A DNA stretch of 64,000 bases from Mycobacterium stomatepiae (GTDB lineage: Bacteria; Actinomycetota; Actinomycetes; Mycobacteriales; Mycobacteriaceae). Each line of letters begins with the position of its first letter. Positions within the stretch are counted from its first letter, which is position 1. Below the pieces are notes generated by a model. It was not told the DNA's origin. It made no database searches and saw only the letters and a program-made list of their open reading frames with translations. Shown here piece after piece: positions 52,752 to 62,119 of the stretch. Both the position numbers and the translations under genes were made by a program. Where the stretch lies: positions 3,100,001-3,164,000 of the forward strand of contig NZ_AP022587.1 in the NCBI RefSeq assembly GCF_010731715.1, in the 5' to 3' direction.

Positions 52752-53519
52752 CTATTGGAGTGCGGGTCCGAGGAGCAGACCGCCGTCGATGAGAAGTTCC
52801 GTGCCTGTGGCGAAGGCGGCTTCGGGGGAGGTGAGGTAACGCAGCGCGTTGCTGATCTCTTCGGGCTGGGCGAGTCGGGGCACGGCAAACAGGTCTGGGG
52901 AGTAAGACTCGGCGATGCTGGGCTGACCGGGCACGGTCGGTTGGTTGATCAATGGGGTCGAAACCACGCCGGGGTGGACGGCGTTGACCCGGATGTTGTC
53001 GCGGCCCAGTTCCAGGGCTGCGCTCTTGGTCATACCCCGAAGCGCCCACTTGCTGGCGACGTAAGGCGCGAAAAAGGCGCTGCCGCCGTAGGACATCGCC
53101 GACCCGATCGTGACGATCGATCCTCCGCCAGCCCTGCGTAGCGAAGGGGCGACATGCTTAATCGCCAAGAAGTGGCCGGTCACATTGACCGCGAGGACCT
53201 GCTGCCACACCTGCAGATCCGTGTTCTCAACCAGGGCGGCAGGGTTCTGGATTCCGGCGTTGCTGATCAGGATGGTGATGGGTCCGAAGTGATCCTCGGC
53301 GTCGGTGACCGCCCTCTGCCAGGCAGCCTCATCGGTGACGTCCAGCGACCGGAACGTTGCCCGCTCGCCGATCTCCCGGGCAAGTGCCAGGCCCGCCTCT
53401 TCGTTGCGGCCGCCGATGACGACGCGGGCCCCGTGGGCAGCGTAAGCGCGAACATGGCTAGACCCCATGCCGCTAGTCCCGCCGGTGACCAGGACGACTG
53501 CGTCGTCGAAATAGGGCAT
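52752..53519 (-). CDS. Short-chain dehydrogenase (3-oxoacyl reductase/steroid type)
   Basis: A 255-residue classical SDR: VLVTGGTSGMGSSHVRAYAAHG, NAG in LISNAGIQNP, Ser in TIGSAMSYGG, YVASK and the C-terminal FATGTELLIDGGLLLG. Close relatives act on 3-alpha/20-beta hydroxysteroids or 3-oxoacyl chains; the substrate is not known. It is divergent from a TetR gene with several TGACTTACC half-sites between, so it is likely that regulator's target. Its tail borders the IS3 relic. Confidence 0.9.
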   Translation of the reverse strand: MPYFDDAVVLVTGGTSGMGSSHVRAYAAHGARVVIGGRNEEAGLALAREIGERATFRSLDVTDEAAWQRAVTDAEDHFGPITILISNAGIQNPAALVENTDLQVWQQVLAVNVTGHFLAIKHVAPSLRRAGGGSIVTIGSAMSYGGSAFFAPYVASKWALRGMTKSAALELGRDNIRVNAVHPGVVSTPLINQPTVPGQPSIAESYSPDLFAVPRLAQPEEISNALRYLTSPEAAFATGTELLIDGGLLLGPALQ

Positions 53520-53552
53520 TTTTTGTTGGCTCCTCGAATCCTGTAGCAGTGA

Positions 53553-53644
53553 AGGTGAGTTAAGTGACTTACCTCAAGGTAGGTGACGTATCGATGGTAA
53601 GTCAATGCACTTGTCTTTCCTCCTCTAACCGGCGTATACCGGTT
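53553..53644. promoter_or_regulatory. Operator cluster between the SDR and TetR genes
   Basis: TGACTTACC (53565-53573) and GGTAAGTCA (53596-53604) are exact inverse copies; related half-sites AGGTGAGT (from 53553) and AGGTAGGTGAC (from 53578) lie beside them. A separate palindrome AACCGG-CGTATA-CCGGTT (53627-53644) ends 2 bases before the TetR start and contains TATACC (53635-53640), a -10-like hexamer 6 bases from the GTG. Confidence 0.6.
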
Positions 53645-53646
53645 AC

Positions 53647-54273
53647 GTGACCGGCCCACCGCAGACCTATCACCAGCGTGTTTCCGAGGAGAAGCGCGCG
53701 GCGATCATCGCCGCTGCGGTATCGCTGTTTCTGGAGCGGGGGTACGCCGAGACGTCCCTGGCACGGATCGCCGAGGTGGCTAGAGTGTCGACGGCGACGC
53801 TGTTCAAGCAGTTCCCCACCAAGGCCGAACTGTTCGCCGCAATGGTCGTCCAGTACTGGCAGCTGTCAGACGCGGGCCTGCACGCGCCCGCGGCCGGAGA
53901 CCCTGCGGCGGGCCTGCAGATGCTGGGAGAGCGCTACGTGGAGTTGATGTCTCGTGAGGAGATGGTGGCTTTGTTCCGGATCGTGATCGCCGAGGCGCCA
54001 CGGTTCCCCGATCTCGCCGAGGCTCAGTTCACCTTGGGCAAGGCTCCATTTTTTAACTCAGTCAAGAGCTATCTCGGCGACGAACACGCCGCGGGGACCC
54101 TCGACTGTCCTGATCCCGAATTGGCGGCCACCCAATTCCTGGGCATGATCTCCAACTTCGCGTTCTGGCCACGCCTGTTGCTGGTCGCTTGGCACCCCAA
54201 CAGCGAGGAGCTTCACCGCACGGTCGCCGAAGCAGCGCGCGCGATCATCGCCCGATACGGGTTGCGTACGTGA
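53647..54273 (+). CDS. TetR-family repressor
   Basis: A 208-residue regulator (RAAIIAAAVSLFLERGYAETSLARIAEVARVSTATLFKQFPTKAELFAAMV) with a C-terminal sensor domain of the TetR_C AcrR-like type (MISNFAFWPRLLL). GTG 53647 is probably leaderless given TATACC at 53635. It is divergent from the SDR gene and probably represses it and itself. It is followed 25 bases later by the 5' stub of a truncated gene that may have been a further target. Confidence 0.9.
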   Translation: MTGPPQTYHQRVSEEKRAAIIAAAVSLFLERGYAETSLARIAEVARVSTATLFKQFPTKAELFAAMVVQYWQLSDAGLHAPAAGDPAAGLQMLGERYVELMSREEMVALFRIVIAEAPRFPDLAEAQFTLGKAPFFNSVKSYLGDEHAAGTLDCPDPELAATQFLGMISNFAFWPRLLLVAWHPNSEELHRTVAEAARAIIARYGLRT

Positions 54274-54298
54274 CACGCATCCGCCTACGGAGACAGCA

Positions 54299-54376
54299 GT
54301 GAGCACCCGCGACAACACCATTGAGACGGCGTCCAGTGTGCCGACGGCGCCCGCTAGAGTCCCGCCGCGCGGGTGA
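54299..54376 (+). pseudogene. 5' stub of a truncated gene
   Basis: GTG 54299, 7 bases after a GGAG, opens VSTRDNTIETASSVPTAPA and then runs at about 54355 straight into the 3' end of the converging Rv0540-like gene, stopping at TGA 54374-54376. The opening reads like a normal N-terminus. The rest of the gene is gone, which places a deletion or insertion junction here, exactly where the conserved backbone resumes. Confidence 0.5.
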
Positions 54377-55025
54377 CCCGGGCAAAGCGGCTGACGGGCG
54401 CGCAGACCGCCCGTACCGCGGCGATATCGTCGACGACATCGAAATCGCTCAGCCGGTCCACCGATGTAACGGTAATGCCGTTGTCGCGCAATGCCTTACG
54501 GGTGAGCTCGCCGGTGTCGGGCTGAGACATCGGCACGGTTCGCAGGCATTCGGCCATCGCCGGGCTCTGCACCCCGAGCACCCACCAGCCGCCGTCGTCG
54601 GCCGGTCCGAGCACGGCCGGCGTCCGCAGCAGCCGGCGCGCGCAGTCCGTCAAGAGCTCGGCGGTCACCTGGGGGGTATCCATGCCGATCTGCAACACCG
54701 GAAGGTCCCCACCGCCCGAGCCCGCGTCGGCGTGCGCATTGGCGAGCCGGTCGGCGAAGTCGCCACCGCGTTGCTCGATCACCGTGAACGATTCGAGCCG
54801 CTGTCGAATCTGCACCGCATCCACGGCCGCGTCCAGGTCGCCGGTCAACGCCACCACCCGCGCGGCCACCGCGGCGGCGGCCACCGCGTCGAGGGTGTCC
54901 AGCAACGCCGCGGCGGCGATCTCGGCCGCGACCCGGTCGCCGACCGTCGCCGCGAGCCGGGTTTTGGCCCGCCCGGGCTCCGGCGCCTTGGCGACCACCA
55001 GCAGCGTCACCGGCAGTTCGGTCAT
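54354..55025 (-). CDS. DUF2064 nucleotidyl/glycosyl transferase-like protein, Rv0540-like
   Basis: A 223-residue protein with a GT-A-like fold (VTLLVVAKAPEPGRAKTRLAATVG; LPVLQIGMDTPQVTAELL; GPADDGGWWVLGV). The KTRL motif and the DDGGWW region define DUF2064/TIGR04282. It is coupled to the upstream GT2 gene by a 4-base ATGA overlap, as with Rv0540-Rv0539, suggesting joint work on an envelope glycolipid. Exact substrate unknown. Confidence 0.87.
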   Translation of the reverse strand: MTELPVTLLVVAKAPEPGRAKTRLAATVGDRVAAEIAAAALLDTLDAVAAAAVAARVVALTGDLDAAVDAVQIRQRLESFTVIEQRGGDFADRLANAHADAGSGGGDLPVLQIGMDTPQVTAELLTDCARRLLRTPAVLGPADDGGWWVLGVQSPAMAECLRTVPMSQPDTGELTRKALRDNGITVTSVDRLSDFDVVDDIAAVRAVCAPVSRFARVTRAAGL

Positions 55026-55678
55026 GAGATTACTTTCCAGAAGTCCAGGATCGCGGTAATGCTGCCCCGCAACGAGCCGCTGACCTTCGACTTGCCGCCG
55101 GTGCGAGGGCCGTAGCTGACGTCGAGCTCGACCACCCGCCACCCGGCAGCCGCGGCGCGCACCAGCAGCTCCAGCGGATACCCGGACCGGCGATCGACGA
55201 CGCCGAGGCCCAGCAGTGCGTCCCGGCGGGCGACCCGCATCGGCGCGATGTCATGGACCGGCAGGCCGTGGCGGGTGCGCAGCCGCCAGCTCATCACCAC
55301 GGTGCCCACCCGCGCGACCCACGGCCAATGCAGCCCGGCCACGGGACGGCGCCGGCCGATCGCCATGTCGGCACCGCGCTCGAGCGCAGCGACCAGCCGA
55401 GGCAAGTCGCCGGCATTCATCGAACCGTCGGCGTCGATGACCGCGACGATCGGAGTCGTCGCGGCGACCACACCCGCGTGTACCGCCGACCCGTATCCGG
55501 GCCGCGGTTCGGCGACCACCCGAGCGCCGTACCGGGCCGCGACACCGGCGGTGTCATCGGTGCTGTTGTTGTCCACCACCAGCGCTCGATAGTCGACCGG
55601 AATGGCCGCCAGCACCGCCGGCAGCGACTCTTCCTCGTTCAGACACGGCAACACCACGGTGACCAGATCGTCGGGCAT
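55022..55678 (-). CDS. GT2 glycosyltransferase (dolichyl-phosphate-sugar-synthase-like), Rv0539-like
   Basis: A 218-residue GT-A glycosyltransferase (VVLPCLNEEESLPAVLAAI; VVDNNSTDDTAGVA; the metal site VIDADGSM; MAIGRRR). It lacks membrane helices. Related enzymes transfer a sugar from a nucleotide donor to polyprenyl phosphate. It precedes the DUF2064 gene with a 4-base overlap and follows the Thr/Pro-rich membrane gene, all on one strand. Confidence 0.89.
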   Translation of the reverse strand: MPDDLVTVVLPCLNEEESLPAVLAAIPVDYRALVVDNNSTDDTAGVAARYGARVVAEPRPGYGSAVHAGVVAATTPIVAVIDADGSMNAGDLPRLVAALERGADMAIGRRRPVAGLHWPWVARVGTVVMSWRLRTRHGLPVHDIAPMRVARRDALLGLGVVDRRSGYPLELLVRAAAAGWRVVELDVSYGPRTGGKSKVSGSLRGSITAILDFWKVIS

Positions 55679-55699
55679 CCTTGTCGACCCTAGGCGGGA

Positions 55700-57421
55700 T
55701 CAGAACCCGGACGACGAGTGTCCGCCTCCGCCGCTTGATGGTGGCTTCGGGGCCACGCTCGGCGGTTTCGGCGCGACGGTTTGCTGCTGGGTGGGCGGCT
55801 TGGGCGCCACCGTCTGTTGCTGGGTGGGCTGTTGCGTCGGCGCCTGCGTCTGGGTCGGCACCTGGGTCTGGTTCTGCTGCGTCTGGGTCGGCTGGGTTGG
55901 CGCAACCGTCGTCGGCGCGACGGTCGTCGACGGGATCGTGGTGGGAGCGACGGTCGTCGTCGGCGTGATCGGCGTCGTCGGTGTCGTCGGCGGCGTATAC
56001 GGGGTCGTCGTCGGCGTGGTCGGCGGCGTGTACGGGGTCGTCGTCGGCGTGGTCGGCGGCGTCGTCGGTGTCGTCGGCGGGGTGGTCGGGGTCGTCGGCG
56101 GACTCGTGGTCGGAGTCGTCGGCGTCGTGTACGTCGGCGGCGTGTACGGCGGATACCAAGGCGGCGGCTGCGGACGCCAGCCCGGGTACGGAACGATGAT
56201 CGGCACCGGAATCGGGATCGGCCCATCGGGATTCGGCACCAGGCCGGGGACCACCGGCGCAACCGGCGCGACCGGCGCTCCGGGCTGGGGGGCGACCGGG
56301 CCCACGGGCGCCTGCTGCAGGGCCGGGGCCGGAATGACGCCGCCCTGGTAGCCCGCGTTGGGTGCTTCGGGCGGCGGCGGGGGTACCGGCGCCTGCTGCT
56401 GGGTCGGCAATAGCGGCATGAACTTGCCCGGCGCGGCGTTCTGGTGCCCCACCACCGGCTCCTGGGCCGCGGTCGGCCGGACGGCGACGACCACCGCGAC
56501 GGCCAGCGAGGCCACGCCGACCACCGCGAACGCGATCACGGCATTGCCGACCAGCAACGATCGTCGACTCAGTTTCAGCGGGCCCGTCTCGGCATCGGGA
56601 TCGTCGTCGTAGAAGTCGTCGAACTCGTCGAACTCGCCCGGCAGCAGCTCGTCGTCGTCCTCGGCCAGCGAATACGCCAGCTGCTCGTCGGCCGGAGGCG
56701 GATCGCCGAACCCGGCCGGCGCCATCGCAGTCGCGTCGCCGGCCAGCCCGACCGCCGGGGCCATCGCGGTGGAGTCCCCGGTCGGCGGTGCGGCCGCGAT
56801 CGCGGCGCCACGGGCCAGCGCGAACGTCGGGTCTTCCGGAATCTGCACCCGCATCGTGGCGTCCCGGAGCTGATCGGCCACCCCGGTCAGATCGGACGAG
56901 GCGCCGACCAGAAATACGTCGTTGGGCGCGTCGGGATGCTCGCCGAGCCGGGCCATCATCGTGTCCAGCGTGCCGGTGGCGTCCCCGCCCAGCAGCTCGC
57001 TGGCCAACATGGTGGGCGGCGCGTCGGGGTCGCCGTCGGCCGGGCCCACCACCGACAACGTCGCCGTGTTGTCGTCGACCATCAGCGCGCCGCCGGACCG
57101 GCCCGCGGCGCGCATCAGGGCCGTCACCGCCTGCGACTGCGACAGCACCGCGACGTTGTGGACACCGGAATCCTCCAGTGCCTGTCGCAGCTGATCGGCG
57201 CTGGGATGGTCGGTCCAGCACAGCCGCGTCCCGACCAGCCGGTGGTTGTCGTTCGCCAGCAACCGATTCGTGCCGACCACGGTTTCGGTGAGTTGCTCGA
57301 TGGGGTTGTTAGCCAGGTCGACGACGGATTGGTCGATCACTTCATTACCGCCCGCACCCGCTCCGACAAGCGCTAAGCGGGCGACGGGGCCGGTGACGGC
57401 GACCCCCAAAACGACGTCCAT
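55700..57421 (-). CDS. Thr/Pro-rich single-pass membrane protein, Rv0538-like (DUF7159)
   Basis: A 573-residue protein. The N-terminal domain (MDVVLGVAVTGPVARLALV; about 1-200) has an actin/ASKHA-like look and is probably cytoplasmic. An acidic stretch, one membrane helix (LLVGNAVIAFAVVGVASLAVAVVVAV, about 280-305) and a long Pro/Val/Gln- then Thr/Pro-rich external tail with TTPTTPPTTP and TQTQ/PTQQQ repeats follow. The tail probably spans the wall. ATG 57421 follows AAGGAG. It heads the operon with the two glycosyltransferases; the Thr-rich tail could be a mannosylation substrate. Confidence 0.88.
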   Translation of the reverse strand: MDVVLGVAVTGPVARLALVGAGAGGNEVIDQSVVDLANNPIEQLTETVVGTNRLLANDNHRLVGTRLCWTDHPSADQLRQALEDSGVHNVAVLSQSQAVTALMRAAGRSGGALMVDDNTATLSVVGPADGDPDAPPTMLASELLGGDATGTLDTMMARLGEHPDAPNDVFLVGASSDLTGVADQLRDATMRVQIPEDPTFALARGAAIAAAPPTGDSTAMAPAVGLAGDATAMAPAGFGDPPPADEQLAYSLAEDDDELLPGEFDEFDDFYDDDPDAETGPLKLSRRSLLVGNAVIAFAVVGVASLAVAVVVAVRPTAAQEPVVGHQNAAPGKFMPLLPTQQQAPVPPPPPEAPNAGYQGGVIPAPALQQAPVGPVAPQPGAPVAPVAPVVPGLVPNPDGPIPIPVPIIVPYPGWRPQPPPWYPPYTPPTYTTPTTPTTSPPTTPTTPPTTPTTPPTTPTTTPYTPPTTPTTTPYTPPTTPTTPITPTTTVAPTTIPSTTVAPTTVAPTQPTQTQQNQTQVPTQTQAPTQQPTQQQTVAPKPPTQQQTVAPKPPSVAPKPPSSGGGGHSSSGF

Positions 57422-57691
57422 CCCTGCTCTCCTTCGGCTGGCCAACCCCGCAACCAGCTTGTCCCGGCATCATTACACTTCGGTACCGTCGGCAGTAACA
57501 ATCACTCAGGCGCCCCCGTTCGCCTACAGGCGCAGCGTAACCGCGTTCCCAGATCCGGGGAGTCACACCCGCGTCGCCCGAACGGAGATTATGTTTCCAA
57601 GTAAGCAACGAAGCCGCCTCGGCAGGGGGTTCCCTGGCCGCCTAAGCGAATGTGCGCCGTCAGTAACCGTCCTCGATACCCGGGGGGAACC

Positions 57692-59320
57692 GTGAGCCAG
57701 AGCAGCGACGAGGCGCCTACCGGCCCCATCAGGGGCGTGCCGGCGCAGCAGACCGCTGCGGGGCCGCCCGTTGCCGGGGCGCCGGCCCGGCAACGCAACA
57801 TCGTGGCCGACCTGACCGCCGCCGTCCTGCTGCTCGCCGCGCCGCTGCTGCCGTGGAACCTGTACTTCGGGATCGCGATCCCCGATAGCAGCACGACGGT
57901 GTTCGTGGTGCTGATCGCGGTGACGCTGCTTTCCCTGATCGCGATCGCTTTGCCGGGTTCGGGGCCGACGGTCAGCCGGACTCGGCTGGCGCTGAACGTT
58001 CCCTATTTGCTGCTGGTGCTCGCGTTCGTCGGGTTCGACGCGTTCGAAACGGTCCGCTTCGGCGGGACCGTGACGGTGCCCGGCGGTGTCGGACCCGGAG
58101 CCTGGCTGGGAGTCGCCGGCGCGTTGCTGAGCGCGCAGTCGGCCGGGCGCGTCGCCGCGGCCGACGACGACGCGTCGGACGGGCGGCGCCGGTCCGCCCA
58201 GATCATCGGATGCGTCGCGATGGTGGCCGCCACCCTGAGTTTCGGCTTCACCTTGTACTGGCGGGTGAAGTACGCGCTCGGCGACGCGGGTGACTTCGGC
58301 AAGCAGAACGTCGCGGTCATCGCGACGGCGACGGTGTACGGCCTGGTCGCGTTGATCGCCGTGCTCGTCGCCTCGAGGTGGCTAGTCAGTGGCACTAGGG
58401 CAGGTCGGCTGGCGACGATCGCGCTCGGCGCCTCAACGCTGGTCGCCGGGACCGCCATCTGGTTGCTACCGGTCGGCCGCGACATCGACGCGTTCCACGG
58501 GATCGCGCAGAACACGTCGACGGCCGGCGTCGGGTTCGAGGGTTATCTGGCATGGGCAGCGGCCGGGGCGATCTTCGTGCCGCGCACGCTGTTTGGCCGC
58601 GCCCGCACCGTGTCGTCGGAGGAGAGTGCCTGGCGCGCGGCGGCCCGAACCGGCCTGCTGCTCATCGTCGTGTGGTGCCTGGGATCGGTGGCGATGCGGA
58701 TCACCGACCTGGCCGTCGCGGTCAGCCTGAACTACCCGTACTCGCGCTACGACAGCGTAGTGCTGGCCGCGTTCGACGTGGCGACCGCGGCGCTGGCGAT
58801 CTGGCTGCGGATCAGCCTCGCCGACGCGTCCGCCTCTGCCCGGCTGATCACCTCGCTGTGCGGACTTGTTGCCACGCTGAGCATTTCGCGGGTCATCGTC
58901 GGCGTCGTGCTGGCGCCGCGCTTCCAGGAAGCGCCCAATGCGGTGCAAAACCCGGTCTACGGAAACAATCTCGCCCAGCAGATCACCAGCACCTTCGACG
59001 TGGCGCTGTCCGTGCTGGCCCTGTGCATCCTGGTGGCGGCGATCATCACCGGACACTTCAACCGGTTACGGCGCCGCCGCCGCGCCGCTCGCAGGCGTGC
59101 CGTCGCGCAGAACGCCGAGGCGCCGACGACCGTCATCCCGACCGGTGCTCCCCTGCCCTCGGCCGAGGCCACCGCGGTGATCCACACCGGCGAATCCCCC
59201 ACCACCGCAATACCGCAACTGGCCGGCTCGCCGCGAATCTTCCGCGGCCCGCCGAACCAAGACTCGGCCACGCGCCAGATCCCGATCGCCAAGCCGCAGA
59301 TCTACCGGCCGCCGTCGTAG
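57692..59320 (+). CDS. Polytopic membrane protein, Rv0537c-like
   Basis: A 542-residue protein with a Pro/Ala-rich cytoplasmic start, about ten membrane helices and a basic then Thr/Pro-rich C-terminal tail of about 85 residues. GTG 57692 follows GGGGGGAA. No catalytic motif is apparent. It is divergent from the Rv0538-like gene, and both have long disordered tails. Function unknown; the pair is conserved in mycobacteria. Confidence 0.85.
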   Translation: MSQSSDEAPTGPIRGVPAQQTAAGPPVAGAPARQRNIVADLTAAVLLLAAPLLPWNLYFGIAIPDSSTTVFVVLIAVTLLSLIAIALPGSGPTVSRTRLALNVPYLLLVLAFVGFDAFETVRFGGTVTVPGGVGPGAWLGVAGALLSAQSAGRVAAADDDASDGRRRSAQIIGCVAMVAATLSFGFTLYWRVKYALGDAGDFGKQNVAVIATATVYGLVALIAVLVASRWLVSGTRAGRLATIALGASTLVAGTAIWLLPVGRDIDAFHGIAQNTSTAGVGFEGYLAWAAAGAIFVPRTLFGRARTVSSEESAWRAAARTGLLLIVVWCLGSVAMRITDLAVAVSLNYPYSRYDSVVLAAFDVATAALAIWLRISLADASASARLITSLCGLVATLSISRVIVGVVLAPRFQEAPNAVQNPVYGNNLAQQITSTFDVALSVLALCILVAAIITGHFNRLRRRRRAARRRAVAQNAEAPTTVIPTGAPLPSAEATAVIHTGESPTTAIPQLAGSPRIFRGPPNQDSATRQIPIAKPQIYRPPS

Positions 59321-59326
59321 CGCGGG

Positions 59327-60355
59327 TCAGCGCAGCGGCGCAAACGCGAACTCGCGCAAACCCTCCAGCGGATCGATTGCCGCGCGGAAACCCAGCGCCT
59401 GCGCCGCGCGCGAGGGGTCGGCGACGATGTGGCGCACGTCGCCACTGCGGTACTGCCCGGTGATCACCGGCGATACCGCCTCATTGCGCGCCGCGCAGAT
59501 CGCGGTGGCCACCTGAAGGATCGAGATCGGCCGCCCCGAGCAGACGTTGACCGCGGTGAAGCCGTCGCGTTCGGCGGTGGCGGCCACGTTGGCGGCGGCC
59601 ACGTCGTCGACATGGACGAAGTCACGCATCTGGCCGCCGTCTTCGAAAACCCTTGGCAGCTCGCCCTTTTCCAGCGCAGAACGAAAGATCGCCGCCACTC
59701 CCGAGTACGGGGTATCGCGCGGCATGCCGGGGCCATAGACGTTGTGATAGCGCAACGCCACCACCGCGCCTCCCGTCGACTCCGACCACGCCAGCGCGTA
59801 GTGCTCCTGGGCAGTCTTGCTGGCGGCGTACAGGCTGCGCGGCCGTAGCGCGGCATCCTCGTCGACCAGCCGCCAGGCCAGTTCCTCGCCGCCGAGCGGG
59901 CAGCGATGCTCGAAGGCCCCGGCGTCGAGGTCGGCGCGCCGGCGCGGCAGCGGGTCGACGGCCCCGTGTTGGGGGCAGTGATAGCGACCCTGTCCGTACA
60001 CCACCATCGACGACGCCAGCACCAGGCGGCGCACCCCGGCGGCGAACATCTGGGCCAGCAGCACGGTGGTGCCGTAGTCGTTGTGGCCGCCGTAGGCCGG
60101 GGCGTCGGCCGCGTCGACGCCGGCACCGACCATCGCGGCCTGATGGCACACCAGATCCACCCCAGCCAACAGCGGGGCCAGCGCCTCGGCGTCCCGGATG
60201 TCGACCCGGTGACATCCGTTCGGCAGCAACGAGTTTGGGCCGTGCGCGGCAGGCAGCAGCATGTCGACGCCCACCACCTCGTGGCCGGCCGCGCGCAGCG
60301 CCGCGTCCACCCGCGTCCCGATGAAACCGGCGGCGCCGGTCAGCAACACTCTCAC
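59327..60355 (-). CDS. galE3: NAD-dependent sugar epimerase/dehydratase, GalE3-like
   Basis: A 342-residue extended SDR with the NAD motif LLTGAAGFIGTRV, SSMVVYGQG and the catalytic SLYAASKTAQEHY. Substrate is probably a UDP-sugar, but the name GalE3 (Rv0536) rests on similarity only. GTG 60355 overlaps the stop of the MTA phosphorylase gene by 4 bases, so they are translationally coupled, an odd pairing of nucleoside salvage with sugar metabolism. Confidence 0.88.
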   Translation of the reverse strand: MRVLLTGAAGFIGTRVDAALRAAGHEVVGVDMLLPAAHGPNSLLPNGCHRVDIRDAEALAPLLAGVDLVCHQAAMVGAGVDAADAPAYGGHNDYGTTVLLAQMFAAGVRRLVLASSMVVYGQGRYHCPQHGAVDPLPRRRADLDAGAFEHRCPLGGEELAWRLVDEDAALRPRSLYAASKTAQEHYALAWSESTGGAVVALRYHNVYGPGMPRDTPYSGVAAIFRSALEKGELPRVFEDGGQMRDFVHVDDVAAANVAATAERDGFTAVNVCSGRPISILQVATAICAARNEAVSPVITGQYRSGDVRHIVADPSRAAQALGFRAAIDPLEGLREFAFAPLR

Positions 60356-61146
60356 GGCAACTCGAACGGTAGGGTGACGCCGGTGTGCGACAGGCAGTGC
60401 GTGCAGTCGCGCTGGACAGCCACCCGGCCGATCGCGTCGCGCACCAGCGTCTTGAACGGCTCGATGTTCTTTTCGAATTCGACCATGACGTCCACCGTCT
60501 TCACGCCCTCACCATGGCTGATACCGGCGTCCAGATCAGTGACTAAAGCGATTGCCGCATAACATATTTCGAGCTCACGAGCGAGCACAGCCTCCGGGTA
60601 TCCGGTCATGTTGACCAGCGTGAAGCCCGCCGAGGCGAACCACCGACTCTCGGCGCGGGTGGAAAACCGCGGACCTTGGATCACCACCATGGTGCCGCCG
60701 TCGACCACGTCGGGCAGGCCGGAGGCCGCCTCCCGCAGAGTTGGGCAATACGGGTCGGCGAAGTCGACGTGAATCGCGCCGGAGTCGAAGTAGGTGTCGG
60801 CGCGGCTGTTCGTGCGATCCACCAGCTGATCGGGCACCACGATCGAGCCCGGACCGTAGGCGGGGTTCAGGCTGCCCACCGCGCACGGCGCGAGCACCTG
60901 CCGCACCCCCAGCGCGCGCAGGGCCCACATGTTGGCGCGGTACGGCACGGTGTGCGCCGAATACTCGTGCCTGGCGCCGTGGCGGGGCAGGAAGGCGACC
61001 TCATGTTCGCCGACGGTGCCCACCGTCAGCGGCGCGCTGGGCCGGCCGTACGGCGTGTCGGGGTGGACGTGGCGAACATCGGAGTCGAAGAACGTGTAGA
61101 ACCCGCTGCCGCCGATCACTCCGAGCATTCGCCCATTGTGGTGCAT
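60352..61146 (-). CDS. S-methyl-5'-thioadenosine phosphorylase family protein
   Basis: A 264-residue nucleoside phosphorylase matching Rv0535 (annotated pnp). Phosphate-binding [19 protein letters not shown], and the substrate region [38 protein letters not shown] are typical of MTA phosphorylases, which salvage methylthioadenosine from polyamine and SAM metabolism. ATG 61146 gives the H37Rv length; ATG 61128 is an alternative and would enlarge the very short gap to menA. Confidence 0.92.
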   Translation of the reverse strand: MHHNGRMLGVIGGSGFYTFFDSDVRHVHPDTPYGRPSAPLTVGTVGEHEVAFLPRHGARHEYSAHTVPYRANMWALRALGVRQVLAPCAVGSLNPAYGPGSIVVPDQLVDRTNSRADTYFDSGAIHVDFADPYCPTLREAASGLPDVVDGGTMVVIQGPRFSTRAESRWFASAGFTLVNMTGYPEAVLARELEICYAAIALVTDLDAGISHGEGVKTVDVMVEFEKNIEPFKTLVRDAIGRVAVQRDCTHCLSHTGVTLPFELP

Positions 61147-61148
61147 TA

Positions 61149-61161
61149 GGGCAGGATGCCC
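61149..61161. promoter_or_regulatory. Palindrome in the 17-base mtnP/menA divergent gap
   Basis: GGGCA-GGA-TGCCC (61149-61161) fills nearly all of the space between the two divergent start codons and ends 2 bases before the menA GTG. It could bind a regulator or form a small hairpin at the menA start. Confidence 0.4.
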
Positions 61162-61163
61162 TG

Positions 61164-62036
61164 GTGGCCAGTTTTGCGCAGTGGATCTCGGGGGCTCGAC
61201 CGCGGACGCTGCCCAACGCGATCGCGCCCGTCGTCGCGGGCACCGGCGCCGCGGCTTGGCTGCAGTCCGCGGTGTGGTGGAAAGCGCTGCTGGCGCTGGC
61301 CGTCGCGGTCGCGCTGACCATCGGCGTCAACTACGCCAACGACTACTCCGACGGCATCCGGGGCACCGACGACGTCCGGACCGGTCCGGCGCGGCTGGTG
61401 GGCTCGCGACTGGCGGCGCCGCGCGCGGTGCTGACCGCCGCACTGGCGTCGCTCGCGGTAGGCGCGGCGGCCGGCCTGGCGCTGGCGCTACTGTCCGCGC
61501 CGTGGCTGATCGCGGTCGGCGTCGTGTGCATCGCCGGAGCTTGGCTCTACACCGGCGGCTCGCGGCCCTACGGGTACGCGGGTTTCGGCGAGATCGCGGT
61601 GTTCGTGTTCTTCGGCCTGGTCGCCGTGCTGGGCACGCAGTACACCCAGGCGCTGCGGGTGGACTGGGTCGGACTGGTGCTGGCGGTGGCGACGGGCGCG
61701 CTGTCGTCGTCGGTACTGGTGGCCAACAACCTGCGGGATATCCCGACCGACGCGCAGGCGCAGAAGATCACCCTGGCGGTGCGCCTCGGCGATGCCCGCA
61801 CCCGGGTGTTCTACCAGGGGCTGTTGGCGACCGCCGGGCTGCTGACCCTGGTGCTGATGCTGGCCACGCCGTGGTGCGCGGTGGGGCTGGTCGCCACCCC
61901 GCTGGCGCTGCGCGCCGCCGGCCCGGTGCGCTCCGGGCGCGGCGGCCCCGAGCTGATCCCGGTGCTGCGCGATACCGGGCTGACGATGCTGGTCTGGGCG
62001 GTCACGGTGGCCGCGGCGCTGGCGCTGGCCCACTGA
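61164..62036 (+). CDS. menA: 1,4-Dihydroxy-2-naphthoate prenyltransferase
   Basis: A 290-residue UbiA-family membrane enzyme with about eight helices that joins the polyprenyl tail to DHNA, giving demethylmenaquinone. The two Asp-rich motifs are [15 protein letters not shown] and [12 protein letters not shown]. It matches Rv0534c, a studied drug target. GTG 61164 is the first start after the divergent gene. The long upstream open frame is antisense to the MTA phosphorylase and is not real. Confidence 0.95.
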   Translation: MASFAQWISGARPRTLPNAIAPVVAGTGAAAWLQSAVWWKALLALAVAVALTIGVNYANDYSDGIRGTDDVRTGPARLVGSRLAAPRAVLTAALASLAVGAAAGLALALLSAPWLIAVGVVCIAGAWLYTGGSRPYGYAGFGEIAVFVFFGLVAVLGTQYTQALRVDWVGLVLAVATGALSSSVLVANNLRDIPTDAQAQKITLAVRLGDARTRVFYQGLLATAGLLTLVLMLATPWCAVGLVATPLALRAAGPVRSGRGGPELIPVLRDTGLTMLVWAVTVAAALALAH

Positions 62037-62119
62037 CGCGCCCAAGGCGTGTGCCCGGGTGTCGCCGCCCCGAGCGCACACCCGAAGCCCTCATCGCGCA
62101 CCCGATGCCGGGATTCCTT

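Noticed and set aside
55940..56130. Regular short repeats that could suggest a CRISPR or VNTR array
   Set aside because: The units are coding TTP/PTT repeats with no spacers, and no cas genes are present. Length variation is still possible but it is not CRISPR.
55602..56351. Gly/Val-rich plus-strand frame resembling a PGRS-like repeat protein
   Set aside because: It is the reverse complement of the Thr/Pro-rich tail of the Rv0538-like gene. It has no PE domain or start signals.
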